Below are positions 32,815-42,120 of a stretch of DNA of 64,000 nucleotides, piece after piece. The DNA comes from Paenibacillus psychroresistens (GTDB lineage Bacteria; Bacillota; Bacilli; Paenibacillales; NBRC-103111). A model generated the notes under the pieces. It saw only the letters and a list, made by a program, of their open reading frames with translations, had not been told where the DNA came from and did no database searches. Position numbers and translations under genes: made by a program. Numbering within the stretch: the stretch's first letter is position 1; every line of letters begins with the position of its first letter. The DNA lies in contig NZ_CP034235.1 of assembly GCF_009728935.1 (NCBI RefSeq), forward strand, positions 4,130,001 through 4,194,000. Reading direction: 5' to 3'.

Positions 32815-33662
32815 TTCGGGTTGGATTATCTGGATTTGGTGATCATGAGGAGCTGTATGGCAATGGAGTTAGGGCTTCAGAGAGGCTGAAGGCTTACAGC
32901 GCTTATTTCGGAGTCGTAGAATTGGATAACTCATTCTATGCCGTTCAACCAGTTAGAAACTACCTTAAATGGCTCAGTGAAACCCCTCATGGCTTTCAAT
33001 TTGTGATTAAGGCTTATCAAGGAATGACAGGCCACTTAAGAGGCGAGAAAAATTACTTTGATTCGGATGAAGCGATGTTTGCAGCCTTTCATACTTCCAT
33101 TCAACCAGTAATAGAGGAACAGAGATTAAGCATGGTGCTTTTTCAATATCCGCCTTGGTTTGAATGCAATCAGAAAAATGTCGCTATTCTGCGAAAAACA
33201 CGCGAACGAATGGGTGATGTTCCTTGTGCTGTCGAGTTTCGCAATCAAACTTGGTACACTCCCGAAACGCGAGAGAAGACATTAGCTTTTCTAAGCAAGC
33301 AACAATGGATTCATACGATTGCAGATGAACCCCAAGCAGGAATGGGTTCCATTCCTATCGTGCTGGGCGTCACTACTCCCGATAAAACGTTAATTCGTTT
33401 GCATGGGCGAAATGTAAGTGGTTGGCACAAAAGCAGTGACCCTGATTGGCGTAAGCTGCGATATCTATATAGATACAACATGATAGAATTAAGCGAATGG
33501 CGGGATAGATTGCGTGAGTTAGAGAAATCTTGCGAAACATTATATGTAATGTTCAATAATAACTCTGGCGGAGATGCAGCAGATAATGCCAAACAACTGA
33601 TTAGCTTGCTTGGGGAAGGAGATCAGGGTTTAGCGCCAAGACAGCTGGATTTGTTTGAATGA
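32811..33662 (+). CDS. DUF72 family protein (YunF-like)
   Basis: 283 aa TIM-barrel-type protein with DUF72 motifs: an N-terminal VGLSGFGD, FYAVQPVRNYLKWLSETPHGFQFVIKAYQG, VEFRNQTWY, and the C-terminal YVMFNNNSGGDAADNAKQL. Widely conserved and of unknown activity. Translationally coupled with xpt. Confidence 0.9.
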   Translation: MIRVGLSGFGDHEELYGNGVRASERLKAYSAYFGVVELDNSFYAVQPVRNYLKWLSETPHGFQFVIKAYQGMTGHLRGEKNYFDSDEAMFAAFHTSIQPVIEEQRLSMVLFQYPPWFECNQKNVAILRKTRERMGDVPCAVEFRNQTWYTPETREKTLAFLSKQQWIHTIADEPQAGMGSIPIVLGVTTPDKTLIRLHGRNVSGWHKSSDPDWRKLRYLYRYNMIELSEWRDRLRELEKSCETLYVMFNNNSGGDAADNAKQLISLLGEGDQGLAPRQLDLFE

Positions 33663-33670
33663 GCAAATCC

Positions 33671-34045
33671 TTAACCTGAACCCCCCTTCCCCTTTTTGAT
33701 CATGGCTATTATATCCTCGGAGCTCAGGCTAAGCTTATTCGCTTCATCTAAAAGCTTGAGCACAAATTCGTTATAAAATCCTTCTTGCCGTTTATTCATA
33801 ATGCTTGTTTTGGCACCTTGGGCTACGAACATGCCCAAGCCTCTTTTTTTATACAAAACACCTGTATCAACCAGCAAATTAATGCCTTTAACTGCCGTAG
33901 CAGGGTTTATTTGAAAAGCCTTAGCAATTTGAGTTGTCGAAATGACCTGCTCCTCCTCCTGATAGGCCCCACTTAGGATATCATCTTCAATCATTTCGGC
34001 AATCTGCTGAAAAATAGGCTGCCCTTCATCAAAGCTTACTCTCAT
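33671..34045 (-). CDS. GntR-family repressor (YtrA type)
   Basis: 124 aa. N-terminal winged helix (PIFQQIAEMIEDDILSGAYQEEEQVISTTQIAKAFQINPATAVKGINLLVDTGVLYKKRGLGMFV), then a short C-terminal dimerisation tail as in the YtrA subgroup, which usually regulates adjacent ABC transporters. No transporter is in its operon; it stands alone between a DUF72 gene (convergent) and a CorA gene. Confidence 0.88.
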   Translation of the reverse strand: MRVSFDEGQPIFQQIAEMIEDDILSGAYQEEEQVISTTQIAKAFQINPATAVKGINLLVDTGVLYKKRGLGMFVAQGAKTSIMNKRQEGFYNEFVLKLLDEANKLSLSSEDIIAMIKKGKGGSG

Positions 34046-34090
34046 TCTGCTACCCGCTTCTTTTATGTAATCAATTTAAAAATTAATTAA

Positions 34091-35026
34091 CTATTTTTTT
34101 CGCTTCAGTAAATCATCCGTCCAGCCTTTTTTACGTAAAAATAAGTAGACCATACTCATGAATAGGATAATCCATACTAAAGACAAGCCATATCCCCATT
34201 CCCAATCCAGCTCAGGCATATGCTTGAAATTCATCCCCCATATAGCACCAAATGCTGAAACCGGAATAAAAACGACTGTAAACACAGTCAAAGCTCTAAC
34301 GATTTCATTTCCACGATAATTGGTTAAATTATCTTCAATAGACAGCAAGGTGTCCATCTCATCCTCATAATACTTCTGTAAAGTAAGAATTCTCTCAAGT
34401 CGCAGCAATGCTCTTTGATAATCAACATTTGATTCTAGTTTATCCATAAATGCTTCTTTAGCAGCTAATAGAGTATCTTGGATCGGAAGGGTTAAGGCAG
34501 TCCAATGCAGCAATAAATACCGCAGGTTTATGATATTATCTAACATTTCTCCACCGTTGCGTCCTTTTTTGCGCTCTTCCTGAAGCTTCCGTAGAGACTC
34601 CTCGAATTCATCGATTCCCTCTAAGAATGAATTTAATATCTCCCCAATCAGAATAAAAAGCGCGTCTTGGGCTGTTGTACAGGCATTTAATTTATCCATT
34701 AAATCCTGCTCGTTTGTACGTTGGTAGATACTAAAGTCAAAATGGCTTGTTACTAGATAACCTTCTGTCACATAATAATGCAGGAATGATTTCGTTTTCT
34801 CTTGGTTGGGATCATGATAATAAAGTAAAGAACCGAATAAAGCGTGGTCCTCCCCTTGGTTCCTGACTCCGGTATAATCCGTTGTACGTTTATCGCATTT
34901 CTCTAGCCAATCTTTAAATTGCCAATTATCCGCACAATCCACTTTTATATCATGCTTATCTTGAGGATCAAATTGCTGCCAATTCCATCCGTTGCTATTG
35001 TTTAAATGAATAGACGCCACAACCAT
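34091..35026 (-). CDS. corA: CorA-family divalent cation transporter
   Basis: 311 aa. A long cytosolic alpha/beta domain is followed by two C-terminal membrane helices and the signature GMN at the pore mouth (AIWGMNFKHMPEL), the CorA selectivity motif for Mg2+/Co2+. Pentameric channel. Single gene, Shine-Dalgarno AGGAG. Confidence 0.93.
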   Translation of the reverse strand: MVVASIHLNNSNGWNWQQFDPQDKHDIKVDCADNWQFKDWLEKCDKRTTDYTGVRNQGEDHALFGSLLYYHDPNQEKTKSFLHYYVTEGYLVTSHFDFSIYQRTNEQDLMDKLNACTTAQDALFILIGEILNSFLEGIDEFEESLRKLQEERKKGRNGGEMLDNIINLRYLLLHWTALTLPIQDTLLAAKEAFMDKLESNVDYQRALLRLERILTLQKYYEDEMDTLLSIEDNLTNYRGNEIVRALTVFTVVFIPVSAFGAIWGMNFKHMPELDWEWGYGLSLVWIILFMSMVYLFLRKKGWTDDLLKRKK

Positions 35027-35135
35027 TCCTCCTTAAAGTTTTCTTTAGAAAACTCACTTCGTAAGCATAATCTGAAGCCTTCGTATTATCTTACTATTAA
35101 TTCCACATCTAAACCACATTAAACTTATTTCTAAC

Positions 35136-35171
35136 AAAAAAAAGCTTTCAGAACATTTCGTTCCAAAAGCT
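35136..35171 (-). terminator. Intrinsic terminator
   Basis: Minus-strand stem AGCTTTTGGAAC / GTTCTGAAAGCT (one G-U/mismatch position), then a run of T's. Ends the second importer operon. Confidence 0.85.
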
Positions 35172-35197
35172 CAGGCTTATTCGGTTATATCACTAAT

Positions 35198-36064
35198 TTA
35201 CCCCTTTACTGAACCAGCTGTTATCCCCTCAATAAACTTACGTTGGAAAATAATATAAATCACAATAATCGGGACGATTGCAATCGAGACTCCTGCAGCA
35301 ATTAAAGATTGATTCGACGTATATTCCCCAAAAAAGTACATCATTCCAAGCGGAAGCGTGCGAAAAGCATCATCATAAACAAAGAGTAAGGGCAATAAGA
35401 AATCGTTCCAAGACCACATAAATTCAAACACAAGCAATGAAGTCAACGCCGGCATGGTCAAAGGAAGCATAATATAAAGATAAGCAGTAAAATTATTAGC
35501 TCCATCTATCTTAGAAGCCTCCATAAGTTCATCCGGTAAATCCTTGAAAAAAGAGCGCATCATAAAAATGGCAAACGGCATAGCTAACCCAAAATTCGGC
35601 AAAATTAAAGCCCAATACGAATTGATTAAATCCAAACGCTGCATTGTATAATACAGTGGAATAATCATCGCTTGGATCGGTACCATCATTCCAAACAAAA
35701 AGAAGAAAAACAAGAAATCTCTACCGGGAAACTTAAGCTTTCCAAAACCAAAGCCAGCTAAAGATGCTAATATCAGAATAAAAAATACCCGCGGCACAGC
35801 AACAATTACACTATTCACAAAATATTGACCCATTTTACCAACCGTCCAGGCTTCGGAGAAATTGGAAAATGTAATATGCTTCGGGAAGGCGAACAAGTTC
35901 GCGTTTAATTCATTAGCTGGCTTGAGTGCGGCCAAAACAATCCAGACAATCGGCATTACAGAAATAAGTAAGAATAAGACTAGGATGAAATAAATGAGCG
36001 TCTTTTTAAGATAAGCAGACGAGTTTTTATGTGCTGTTGGTCGACTGGCAGCCGAATCATGCAT
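35198..36064 (-). CDS. Carbohydrate ABC importer permease (MalG/AraQ type)
   Basis: 288 aa, six helices, EAA motif ELMEASKIDGANNFTAYLYIMLPLTMPAL, and the C-terminus FIEGITAGSVKG. Membrane partner of the permease at 36083-36964; 18 nt after it. Belongs to the cluster with dehydrogenase, isomerase and ThuA, so the sugar is probably one that needs oxidation or isomerisation. Confidence 0.93.
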   Translation of the reverse strand: MHDSAASRPTAHKNSSAYLKKTLIYFILVLFLLISVMPIVWIVLAALKPANELNANLFAFPKHITFSNFSEAWTVGKMGQYFVNSVIVAVPRVFFILILASLAGFGFGKLKFPGRDFLFFFFLFGMMVPIQAMIIPLYYTMQRLDLINSYWALILPNFGLAMPFAIFMMRSFFKDLPDELMEASKIDGANNFTAYLYIMLPLTMPALTSLLVFEFMWSWNDFLLPLLFVYDDAFRTLPLGMMYFFGEYTSNQSLIAAGVSIAIVPIIVIYIIFQRKFIEGITAGSVKG

Positions 36065-36082
36065 AGATAATCTCCTTTCTTA

Positions 36083-36964
36083 TTAATCATTTCGTTCAGA
36101 AAAACGCATATATACAATCGAACAGGTTGCAATTATCAAAGCTAGTGCAATCGAAATTGCCGCTCCGAAACCAACCTCATTAGACCGAAAGGCGCTATCA
36201 AACATATAGGTTGAAATAACCTCAGAGGAATGGTATGGTCCACCTTTTGTCATTAAATAAATAATATCAAATACTTTAAAGGATCCAATCAACGAATTTA
36301 AAACTAATAAAGTTATCGTATTCTTCAGTAAGGGTATAGTCACTTGCACAAAGGTTTGAATGACCGTTGCCCCTTCTAGCTTAGCAACCTCATAATAGCT
36401 CTTATCAATCCCCTGCATGGCCGCCATAAAGATTACCATACAAAACCCGTAATAGGTCCAGCTTCCGGCAGTTGCTAAGGCAGGCATGACCGTATGTTCA
36501 TTACCGAGCCAATCCAAGGCTAAGCTGCCTAAACCGATTTTATCGAGGATCGTATTAACAATTCCAAAGCTTGGGTGCAGCATCCAGTTCCAAACTATAC
36601 CAACAGCGATCAACGAAACGATCGTCGGCATAAAATAAGTTACTCTGAAAATCAATGCTCCCTTAATCCCATTAGAACGCACAAGGAGCGCAAGTATTAA
36701 GCCTAAAAAAATCGGGATAGTCACTGTCCAAGCAATCCAGAAAAGATTATGACCCAATGCCTTCCAGAATATAGGATCTTGAAGCAAACGAGCATAATTG
36801 TCAAACCCGACAAAATTCATCACTGGACTGGCCCCATCCCATTCAAACAAACTGAATTGTGCAGTTTGGATAATAGGAATAATTAAAAATACAACATAGA
36901 AAACCAAAGCAGGTAAAATAAAAAACAGAGCTTTAAATGGTTTTATTCGGGAAAGAATGTTCAT
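36083..36964 (-). CDS. Carbohydrate ABC importer permease (MalF/UgpA type)
   Basis: 293 aa from the ATG at 36964, which has AGGAGGT 6 nt upstream. A longer open frame to 37096 runs into the binding-protein gene and is not translated. Six helices (begins FKALFFILPALVFYVVFLIIP) and an EAA-type loop (SYYEVAKLEGATVIQTFVQVTIP). No ATPase in the operon. Confidence 0.92.
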   Translation of the reverse strand: MNILSRIKPFKALFFILPALVFYVVFLIIPIIQTAQFSLFEWDGASPVMNFVGFDNYARLLQDPIFWKALGHNLFWIAWTVTIPIFLGLILALLVRSNGIKGALIFRVTYFMPTIVSLIAVGIVWNWMLHPSFGIVNTILDKIGLGSLALDWLGNEHTVMPALATAGSWTYYGFCMVIFMAAMQGIDKSYYEVAKLEGATVIQTFVQVTIPLLKNTITLLVLNSLIGSFKVFDIIYLMTKGGPYHSSEVISTYMFDSAFRSNEVGFGAAISIALALIIATCSIVYMRFSERND

Positions 36965-36989
36965 ATTTGCACCTCCTGCAGCTTTATTA

Positions 36990-37025
36990 AAAAACATAGG
37001 GATAGGGCATATCGCCCTATCTCCA
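36990..37025 (-). terminator. Intercistronic hairpin between binding protein and permeases
   Basis: Minus-strand arms GGAGATAGGGC / GCCCTATCCC with a five-base loop, then TATGTTTTTT. It lies 13 nt after the binding-protein stop, in the same place as in the first importer operon; probably a partial terminator setting a high binding-protein to permease ratio. Confidence 0.75.
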
Positions 37026-37037
37026 TGTAACCATTCT

Positions 37038-38363
37038 TTAATAATTTCCTTTAGCCTTCTCTTCTTCAAATACCTTTTGCTTATCCTTGACGACATCTGC
37101 TCCCGTCTTCTTTCCTGCGATTAGTTCCTGTAAATCATTCATCGTAATATCATTTACCTTCTGCGGCATCAATACATCGATATTGTAGGAAAGTCCAGCA
37201 GGCGTTTGGGATAAGCTAACGACTTCTTTAAATAATGAGTTAGCATTGATCGTACTTACGTCAATGGGTACTGGCGGAATTACGCTTGCCTCATACCAAA
37301 TTTTTGCTGTTTCTGTAGAGAACATGTAATCAAGGAATTTAACTGTTTCATTAGGATTTTTGGTATCTGCTGATACAGCGAATGTACCGCCAATCCCGCC
37401 TGGTGCCATTAACGGTAACTCAGGCTTAACGGAAGGGAGCAAGAAGAATCCAACATCTTCCTTCAAATTCTCAACCATCCCCGAAACCATCCAGGTACCT
37501 GTCATTCTCATTGCTGCTTTGCCTGAGAAAAATTCTTTATTGCCATCATCATAAGAAATAGCCAATGGACTTTTTGTTGTATATCCATCCGTAATTAATT
37601 TCTTAAAAGTATCTAATGCCTCTGCAAAAATCGGTTGATCAAAGCTTTTTCCACCATTCAAAACCGTCTCAATTTCTTTTTTACCAACTACTGCCGTATA
37701 GAATATACTTTCCAAATGGAAGGCAGGCCATTGATCTCTATCATCCAAAGCAATAGCTGTGATTCCTTTATCTTTTGCGGCTTTACAGATAGCTAGAAAT
37801 TCTTCATAAGTTTTTGGAATGCTAACTCCCAATTCAGTAAAGATTTTTTTATTATAGTAAACACCAAGCATTTCAACCTGAGTCCCAACCCCATAAATCT
37901 TACTGTTAAAGGTATTGCGTTCCTGAATCCACGATGGGAAACGTTTATTCCAGCCTAAGCTCTCTGATTGAGCTGTTAGATCCAATAGTAAATTAGCTTT
38001 AGCTAATACGCCTAGATAACCAGGGCCTGCATCATAAGCAAAAAGATCAGGACCTTCCTTGCTTACCAAAGCTGGCTTAATTAATTTCCGCTGATCATCT
38101 GCTTTCATGGATGATCGCTTGATTTTGATTAATCCATTTTGTTTCTCGAAGCTTGCAATGATCTCATCCATAGCTTTAGATTGTGTTGGATCCGTATAAT
38201 TATCCCAAAAGCTGATGGTGACTGGCTTATCGTTTTTTACTGCTGTTGAAGCAGCTGGTGTTGCTGCAGCCCCATCTTTGATAGGTGCTTTAGTCGAACA
38301 GGCCGTTAACATTAAACTGCTGGTAAGTAGAATAGCAAAGCTAGCACTAAGTATTTTTTTCAT
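37038..38363 (-). CDS. Sugar-binding lipoprotein of ABC importer
   Basis: 441 aa. Lipobox LTAC (Cys22), then family-1 extracellular solute-binding protein: TISFWDNYTDP, YGVGTQVEMLGVYYNKKIFTELG, and AAMRMTGTWMVS. Membrane-anchored at the outside, with the two permeases downstream. Shine-Dalgarno GGGGAGAG. Second in order after the isomerase gene (31-nt gap). Confidence 0.93.
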   Translation of the reverse strand: MKKILSASFAILLTSSLMLTACSTKAPIKDGAAATPAASTAVKNDKPVTISFWDNYTDPTQSKAMDEIIASFEKQNGLIKIKRSSMKADDQRKLIKPALVSKEGPDLFAYDAGPGYLGVLAKANLLLDLTAQSESLGWNKRFPSWIQERNTFNSKIYGVGTQVEMLGVYYNKKIFTELGVSIPKTYEEFLAICKAAKDKGITAIALDDRDQWPAFHLESIFYTAVVGKKEIETVLNGGKSFDQPIFAEALDTFKKLITDGYTTKSPLAISYDDGNKEFFSGKAAMRMTGTWMVSGMVENLKEDVGFFLLPSVKPELPLMAPGGIGGTFAVSADTKNPNETVKFLDYMFSTETAKIWYEASVIPPVPIDVSTINANSLFKEVVSLSQTPAGLSYNIDVLMPQKVNDITMNDLQELIAGKKTGADVVKDKQKVFEEEKAKGNY

Positions 38364-38394
38364 TTTAATCTCTCCCCGTTTTTATGATTCATGA

Positions 38395-39213
38395 TTAGTT
38401 TAAGCTTTGACGTAAGAAATGTAAGGTTTCTTGCAGCAGCTCTCTCCTCTCTTCACCAATTCTGCATTCCATTGCTAAATACCCTTTATAATCAAGGCTT
38501 TTCAATGTTTGAAAAGGCGTCCGAAAATCGAGCTGAGCTTTACCAGGAAGCTGACGATTGTTATCCGCAAGGTGAAAGTAGCCTAAGCTATTGAAATCGT
38601 TTGCAATGGTCTCGGCAATATTAGATTCTTCAATGTTCATATGGAAAAAGTCACCCAGAACTTTGAGGCTTGTGCTATTCACTTCTTTAATGAGTGCGGC
38701 AGCTTGAGCTACCGTATTCAGCATGTGATCCTCATAGCGATTCAAAGGCTCGAGAATTAGCTGAACCTGGAGCTTTTCAGCACTCTCGGCAATGCGGTTA
38801 AGTGAATCCAATAAAGCAATGCGATCATCAGCTTCATTTCGCGGTAAAACTAGATGGGGCAATGACTTAGAGAACATTCCGTAAGCTGCAGGAGCTATAA
38901 TTCCTTGAGCTCCTAGTAGAGCAGCATTTTTTAGCGAGCTTTGAATATCTGCTACTGCTTCTAATCGCTTCACTTCATCAAAATGTCCAATCCAATTCCG
39001 ATATCCTCCGCAAATTGCGGTTAAAGGTATGCCTGTTGAATCTATTGCCGTACGAAGCTCGTCCGTCAGCTTATCATCCAAACGCTGCTGAAATAGATTC
39101 AATTCCACCCCATCATAACCAATGTCCTTAGCCATTTGAAAAACAGCCTGTTGATTAGTTAATCCTGTTAATTTATCCTGTATGACAAACTTCATGCTAG
39201 CAACCACCTTCAT
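38395..39213 (-). CDS. Sugar phosphate isomerase/epimerase (AP-endonuclease-2 type TIM barrel)
   Basis: 272 aa. Metal-dependent TIM barrel with motifs DGVELNLF, LILEPLNRYEDHMLNTV, LGDFFHMNIEE and YLAMECRIGE, the ligand set of the xylose-isomerase-like family. Probably interconverts a keto-sugar made by the neighbouring dehydrogenase or ThuA. Substrate unknown. Confidence 0.88.
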   Translation of the reverse strand: MKVVASMKFVIQDKLTGLTNQQAVFQMAKDIGYDGVELNLFQQRLDDKLTDELRTAIDSTGIPLTAICGGYRNWIGHFDEVKRLEAVADIQSSLKNAALLGAQGIIAPAAYGMFSKSLPHLVLPRNEADDRIALLDSLNRIAESAEKLQVQLILEPLNRYEDHMLNTVAQAAALIKEVNSTSLKVLGDFFHMNIEESNIAETIANDFNSLGYFHLADNNRQLPGKAQLDFRTPFQTLKSLDYKGYLAMECRIGEERRELLQETLHFLRQSLN

Positions 39214-39226
39214 CTGTTTTTGTCGC

Positions 39227-40084
39227 TTATGATTTTGAGAAATAACCGTTTATTTTATTTTTATTAATTTCTCGATAATGAGAGGGAGATGTGCCGACAT
39301 ACAATTTGAATAAACGTGTAAAATTCGGAATCCCAATAAAGCCTAAAGATTGAGCAATTTCAGTTATCGACAACTGAGTCGTTTTCAATAGGGTTTTAGC
39401 TTTATGAATTTTCATTTCACGTTGGACTTGAATGGGTGATCGGCCATATAGTTCCTTAAATCGATTGCTAATATAAGTCGGATGCATATTTAATTCTTTA
39501 GCAAAATGAGCCAAGGTGAAATCCTGTTCAGGATTCTGGATGATTCTTGCTAATATTTCTAGAAAACTGCGTGATTGAATTTTCATGACCATATCTTGAT
39601 CCATCCGAATGGCGCTTTCCAATACAAGGTAAATCAATTCCAAAGCTTTGGCTTTCCGCAATATTGTTCGAGGCAAAAATCCCGTTTGTTGCTTAAGCTC
39701 ATTATATTGCATGAACACTTTCTCAAATTCAACGGAATCGCGCAGCTTGAAGGTAATCGGAATTTGAAAAAGCTTGAGTACATCAATTACACCGGCAATT
39801 TCGAATGTAAAATGAGACCAGAGGAACACGGATTCATCTGCGTTTTCCTTGAAATGATCATGAGGGACATTGGGTGGAATCAGAATAACGGTTCCAGGAA
39901 CAATTGCATAAATCTCGTCCCCAATTCTTAATTTCGCATTCCCTTTTTTATGGTACGACATTACATAACAAGGGCGAACACGATTATAGGTTTTCATTTC
40001 ATGACGGGTGTTTATATCAAACTCAATAATATTGAGGACTGCATTTTGCAATAAGAGATCTAAATCCATCACATCATCATTCAC
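39227..40084 (-). CDS. AraC-family regulator
   Basis: 285 aa. A cupin-like N-terminal sensing domain is followed by two HTH units (FTLAHFAKELNMHPTYISNRFKELYG; SITEIAQSLGFIGIPNFTRLFKLYVGTSPSHYRE). Inside the sugar operon, between dehydrogenase and isomerase genes. It probably activates the two promoters that carry the shared 48-50-bp element (41294-41341 and 42121-42170), both of which have poor -35 sequences. Confidence 0.92.
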   Translation of the reverse strand: MNDDVMDLDLLLQNAVLNIIEFDINTRHEMKTYNRVRPCYVMSYHKKGNAKLRIGDEIYAIVPGTVILIPPNVPHDHFKENADESVFLWSHFTFEIAGVIDVLKLFQIPITFKLRDSVEFEKVFMQYNELKQQTGFLPRTILRKAKALELIYLVLESAIRMDQDMVMKIQSRSFLEILARIIQNPEQDFTLAHFAKELNMHPTYISNRFKELYGRSPIQVQREMKIHKAKTLLKTTQLSITEIAQSLGFIGIPNFTRLFKLYVGTSPSHYREINKNKINGYFSKS

Positions 40085-40122
40085 CTATAATCCCCCTCTA
40101 CGCATCCTTTAACCTAATGAGC

Positions 40123-41187
40123 TTAATCAGTAAAGGCTATCCCAAGCTTAACGCTTTTTTCAGGCGCTCGATCTACATATAATTCATATCCATCCGCTGC
40201 TTCAGCAAAAGGAATGACTGGATCTACGATTTCTTCACAATTAATTTGATTGGTTTCCAATAGCCGCCAGCAAGCTTCTTGAATTCGTTTCCAGCTCCAG
40301 CGTGGATAATCTGGATTCGGTTCACTGCTAGCCCGAGAGAAGATAATCTTGGCATTATTAAAATGTGCTTCTCTGCCTAAATTTAATCCCCCAGTAAAAG
40401 GCCTTCCCCAGCCAACAAATGCGATTGTACCACCATATGCCAGCCCTCGCAAACAGCCTTGAAGTGCAAACTCATTAGCACTCGTTTCAATAATGACATC
40501 AACGCCTAATTTATTCGTTGCTTTTTTCAGCTCCAAGCCTATATCCTGTACCAACGGATCAAAGGCTTCATCCGCTCCAGCTCTTAGCGCTGCTTCTCTG
40601 CGTTTAGCAATTGGATCGATAACCGCAACGTAGCTTGCACCCGCCAATTTAGCCATCTGAGCTGCTATTGCACCAATAGCTCCCAAGCCGGAAATCGCAA
40701 CTCGATCACCTACACGGATATGACCATCACGAATACCGCCTAAAGCAAACTGTGCAGGATCAAAGCAAAGTGCATTCTTCCATAACATACTCTCCGGCAT
40801 TTTCATTAACCTGGAAGCATTAACGGTCTGAACGACATGAGATTCACGTATGCCGCCATATCCACATAGACGCTCGCCAATTGCATACCCTTGAATATCT
40901 GCTCCCAATTCAATGATCCTGCCGACCCATTGATTGCCAATATTCCAGCGTCCAAATGGACTACTTATTGCTGCTTCTTCAAGGTTTCTTGGCATAAAGC
41001 TTTGCCATTCAGAATCATATACATCCTCTGTATGATCCTTCTCTCCGCGAAAATCCGCTATCTCTGAGCCGTGCTTCGGAGATGCAAATTCCACTTTGAC
41101 TCTAACTTGACCCGCTCCTAAAAGTGCTTCCTCATAATCCAATAGCTCTGTTTTTCGTGGTGCTGTTGCAACAAGTTGTTTTGGCAT
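40123..41187 (-). CDS. MDR-family dehydrogenase lacking the usual zinc ligands
   Basis: 354 aa medium-chain dehydrogenase/reductase. The GroES-like N-terminal domain and a Rossmann domain (RVAISGLGAIGAIAAQMAKLAG) are clear. The normal catalytic-zinc sites are altered: the usual CG(S/T)D segment reads KHGSEIADFRG and the GHE segment reads IGNQWVGRI. So it is either zinc-independent or binds metal differently. NAD(P)-dependent sugar oxidoreduction is the likely role from context. First gene of the long operon. Confidence 0.85.
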   Translation of the reverse strand: MPKQLVATAPRKTELLDYEEALLGAGQVRVKVEFASPKHGSEIADFRGEKDHTEDVYDSEWQSFMPRNLEEAAISSPFGRWNIGNQWVGRIIELGADIQGYAIGERLCGYGGIRESHVVQTVNASRLMKMPESMLWKNALCFDPAQFALGGIRDGHIRVGDRVAISGLGAIGAIAAQMAKLAGASYVAVIDPIAKRREAALRAGADEAFDPLVQDIGLELKKATNKLGVDVIIETSANEFALQGCLRGLAYGGTIAFVGWGRPFTGGLNLGREAHFNNAKIIFSRASSEPNPDYPRWSWKRIQEACWRLLETNQINCEEIVDPVIPFAEAADGYELYVDRAPEKSVKLGIAFTD

Positions 41188-41253
41188 TATTAATCCTCCA
41201 TATTACGTAATCACTAAGGTGTATTATCATCAGTTATCAAAAAAATTTTTATT

Positions 41254-41268
41254 TGTTACGCGCTTACA
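41254..41268. promoter_or_regulatory. Possible cre-like or LacI-type operator
   Basis: TGTAAGCGCGTAACA on the minus strand (TGTTACGCGCTTACA on plus), about 20-35 nt inside the expected transcript of the dehydrogenase operon. Resembles a catabolite-repression cre site with two departures. Confidence 0.35.
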
Positions 41269-41293
41269 TCTTTATTATAAACCGATTTTTTTA

Positions 41294-41341
41294 AAATTAT
41301 ATGATCCATATAAATTGATATTTGTCACTAATACAGGTTTA
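41294..41341 (-). promoter_or_regulatory. Shared promoter element, copy A (dehydrogenase operon)
   Basis: 48 bp, with 41 identities to copy B at 42121-42170. On the minus strand it reads TAAACCTGTATTA-nn-GACAAATA-n-CAATTTAT and ends in a TATAAT-type -10 (41301-41296), without a good -35. It begins inside the last codons of the ThuA gene. Confidence 0.6.
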
Positions 41342-42038
41342 ATGGTTCCGTTTTCCCGAATATAAGTTTTGATCCTTTTGGTGAGTATGCCCAACGTGCC
41401 GCATTGGCTATCACTTTCATTATTTGTCCATTATGATAAGTCGGGTATGTTTCATGTCCTGGCCGAAAATAAAAGATTTTGCCTTTACCGCGTGTATAGG
41501 TGCATCCGCTGCGAAATACTTCCCCGCCTGCAAACCAACTAAGAAATACAATGCTCTCTGGCTCAGGGATATCAAAAAACTCTCCATACATTTCCTCTTG
41601 CTCGAGTTCTATATATTCCGTAATGCCCTCCGCAATTGGATGGCTTGGATTAGTAACCCATAAGCGTTCCATTTCTCCAGCTTGCCGCCATTTCAAGTCA
41701 CAAGAGGTACCCATTAATTTTTTGAATATTTTTGAAAAATGTCCCGAATGCAGCACAATCAATCCCATTCCATTTAACACACGTTGATATACTTTTTCAA
41801 TAATAGCATCTTGTACTTCATCATGAGCTTTATGCCCCCACCATATGAGTACATCTGTTTTGTCTAATAATTCATCTGTCAGCCCATGCTCATCTTCATC
41901 TAATGTAGCTGTTCCAACAATCATATTTTCTTTTCGCAAGTATTCCGCTATTACGTTATGAATACCCTCTGGATAAATTCGAGCTACATCCTGATTGATT
42001 TTTTCATGGCGATATTCATTCCATACTACAATGTTCAT
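41328..42038 (-). CDS. ThuA-domain protein
   Basis: 236 aa. The ThuA fold (glutamine-amidotransferase-like without the nucleophile): VVWNEYRHEK, DVLIWWGHKAHDEVQ, GLIVLHSGHFS, and GKIFYFRPGHETYPTY. ThuA proteins function in trehalose/disaccharide keto-sugar catabolism with ThuB-type oxidoreductases. Transcribed alone from its own copy of the promoter element; the rest of the sugar cluster follows downstream. Confidence 0.88.
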   Translation of the reverse strand: MNIVVWNEYRHEKINQDVARIYPEGIHNVIAEYLRKENMIVGTATLDEDEHGLTDELLDKTDVLIWWGHKAHDEVQDAIIEKVYQRVLNGMGLIVLHSGHFSKIFKKLMGTSCDLKWRQAGEMERLWVTNPSHPIAEGITEYIELEQEEMYGEFFDIPEPESIVFLSWFAGGEVFRSGCTYTRGKGKIFYFRPGHETYPTYHNGQIMKVIANAARWAYSPKGSKLIFGKTEPLNLY

Positions 42039-42120
42039 CTGTTTCTCTCCTTTAATTGAGCTAATGTTATATCTACAGCTTTTAATAAATCGCTTTCTTT
42101 TATTGTAGGCTTGAGGTGTT

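Noticed and set aside
36965..37096. N-terminal extension of the MalF-type permease
   Set aside because: It overlaps the binding-protein gene and lacks a ribosome site; the ATG at 36964 has a perfect one.
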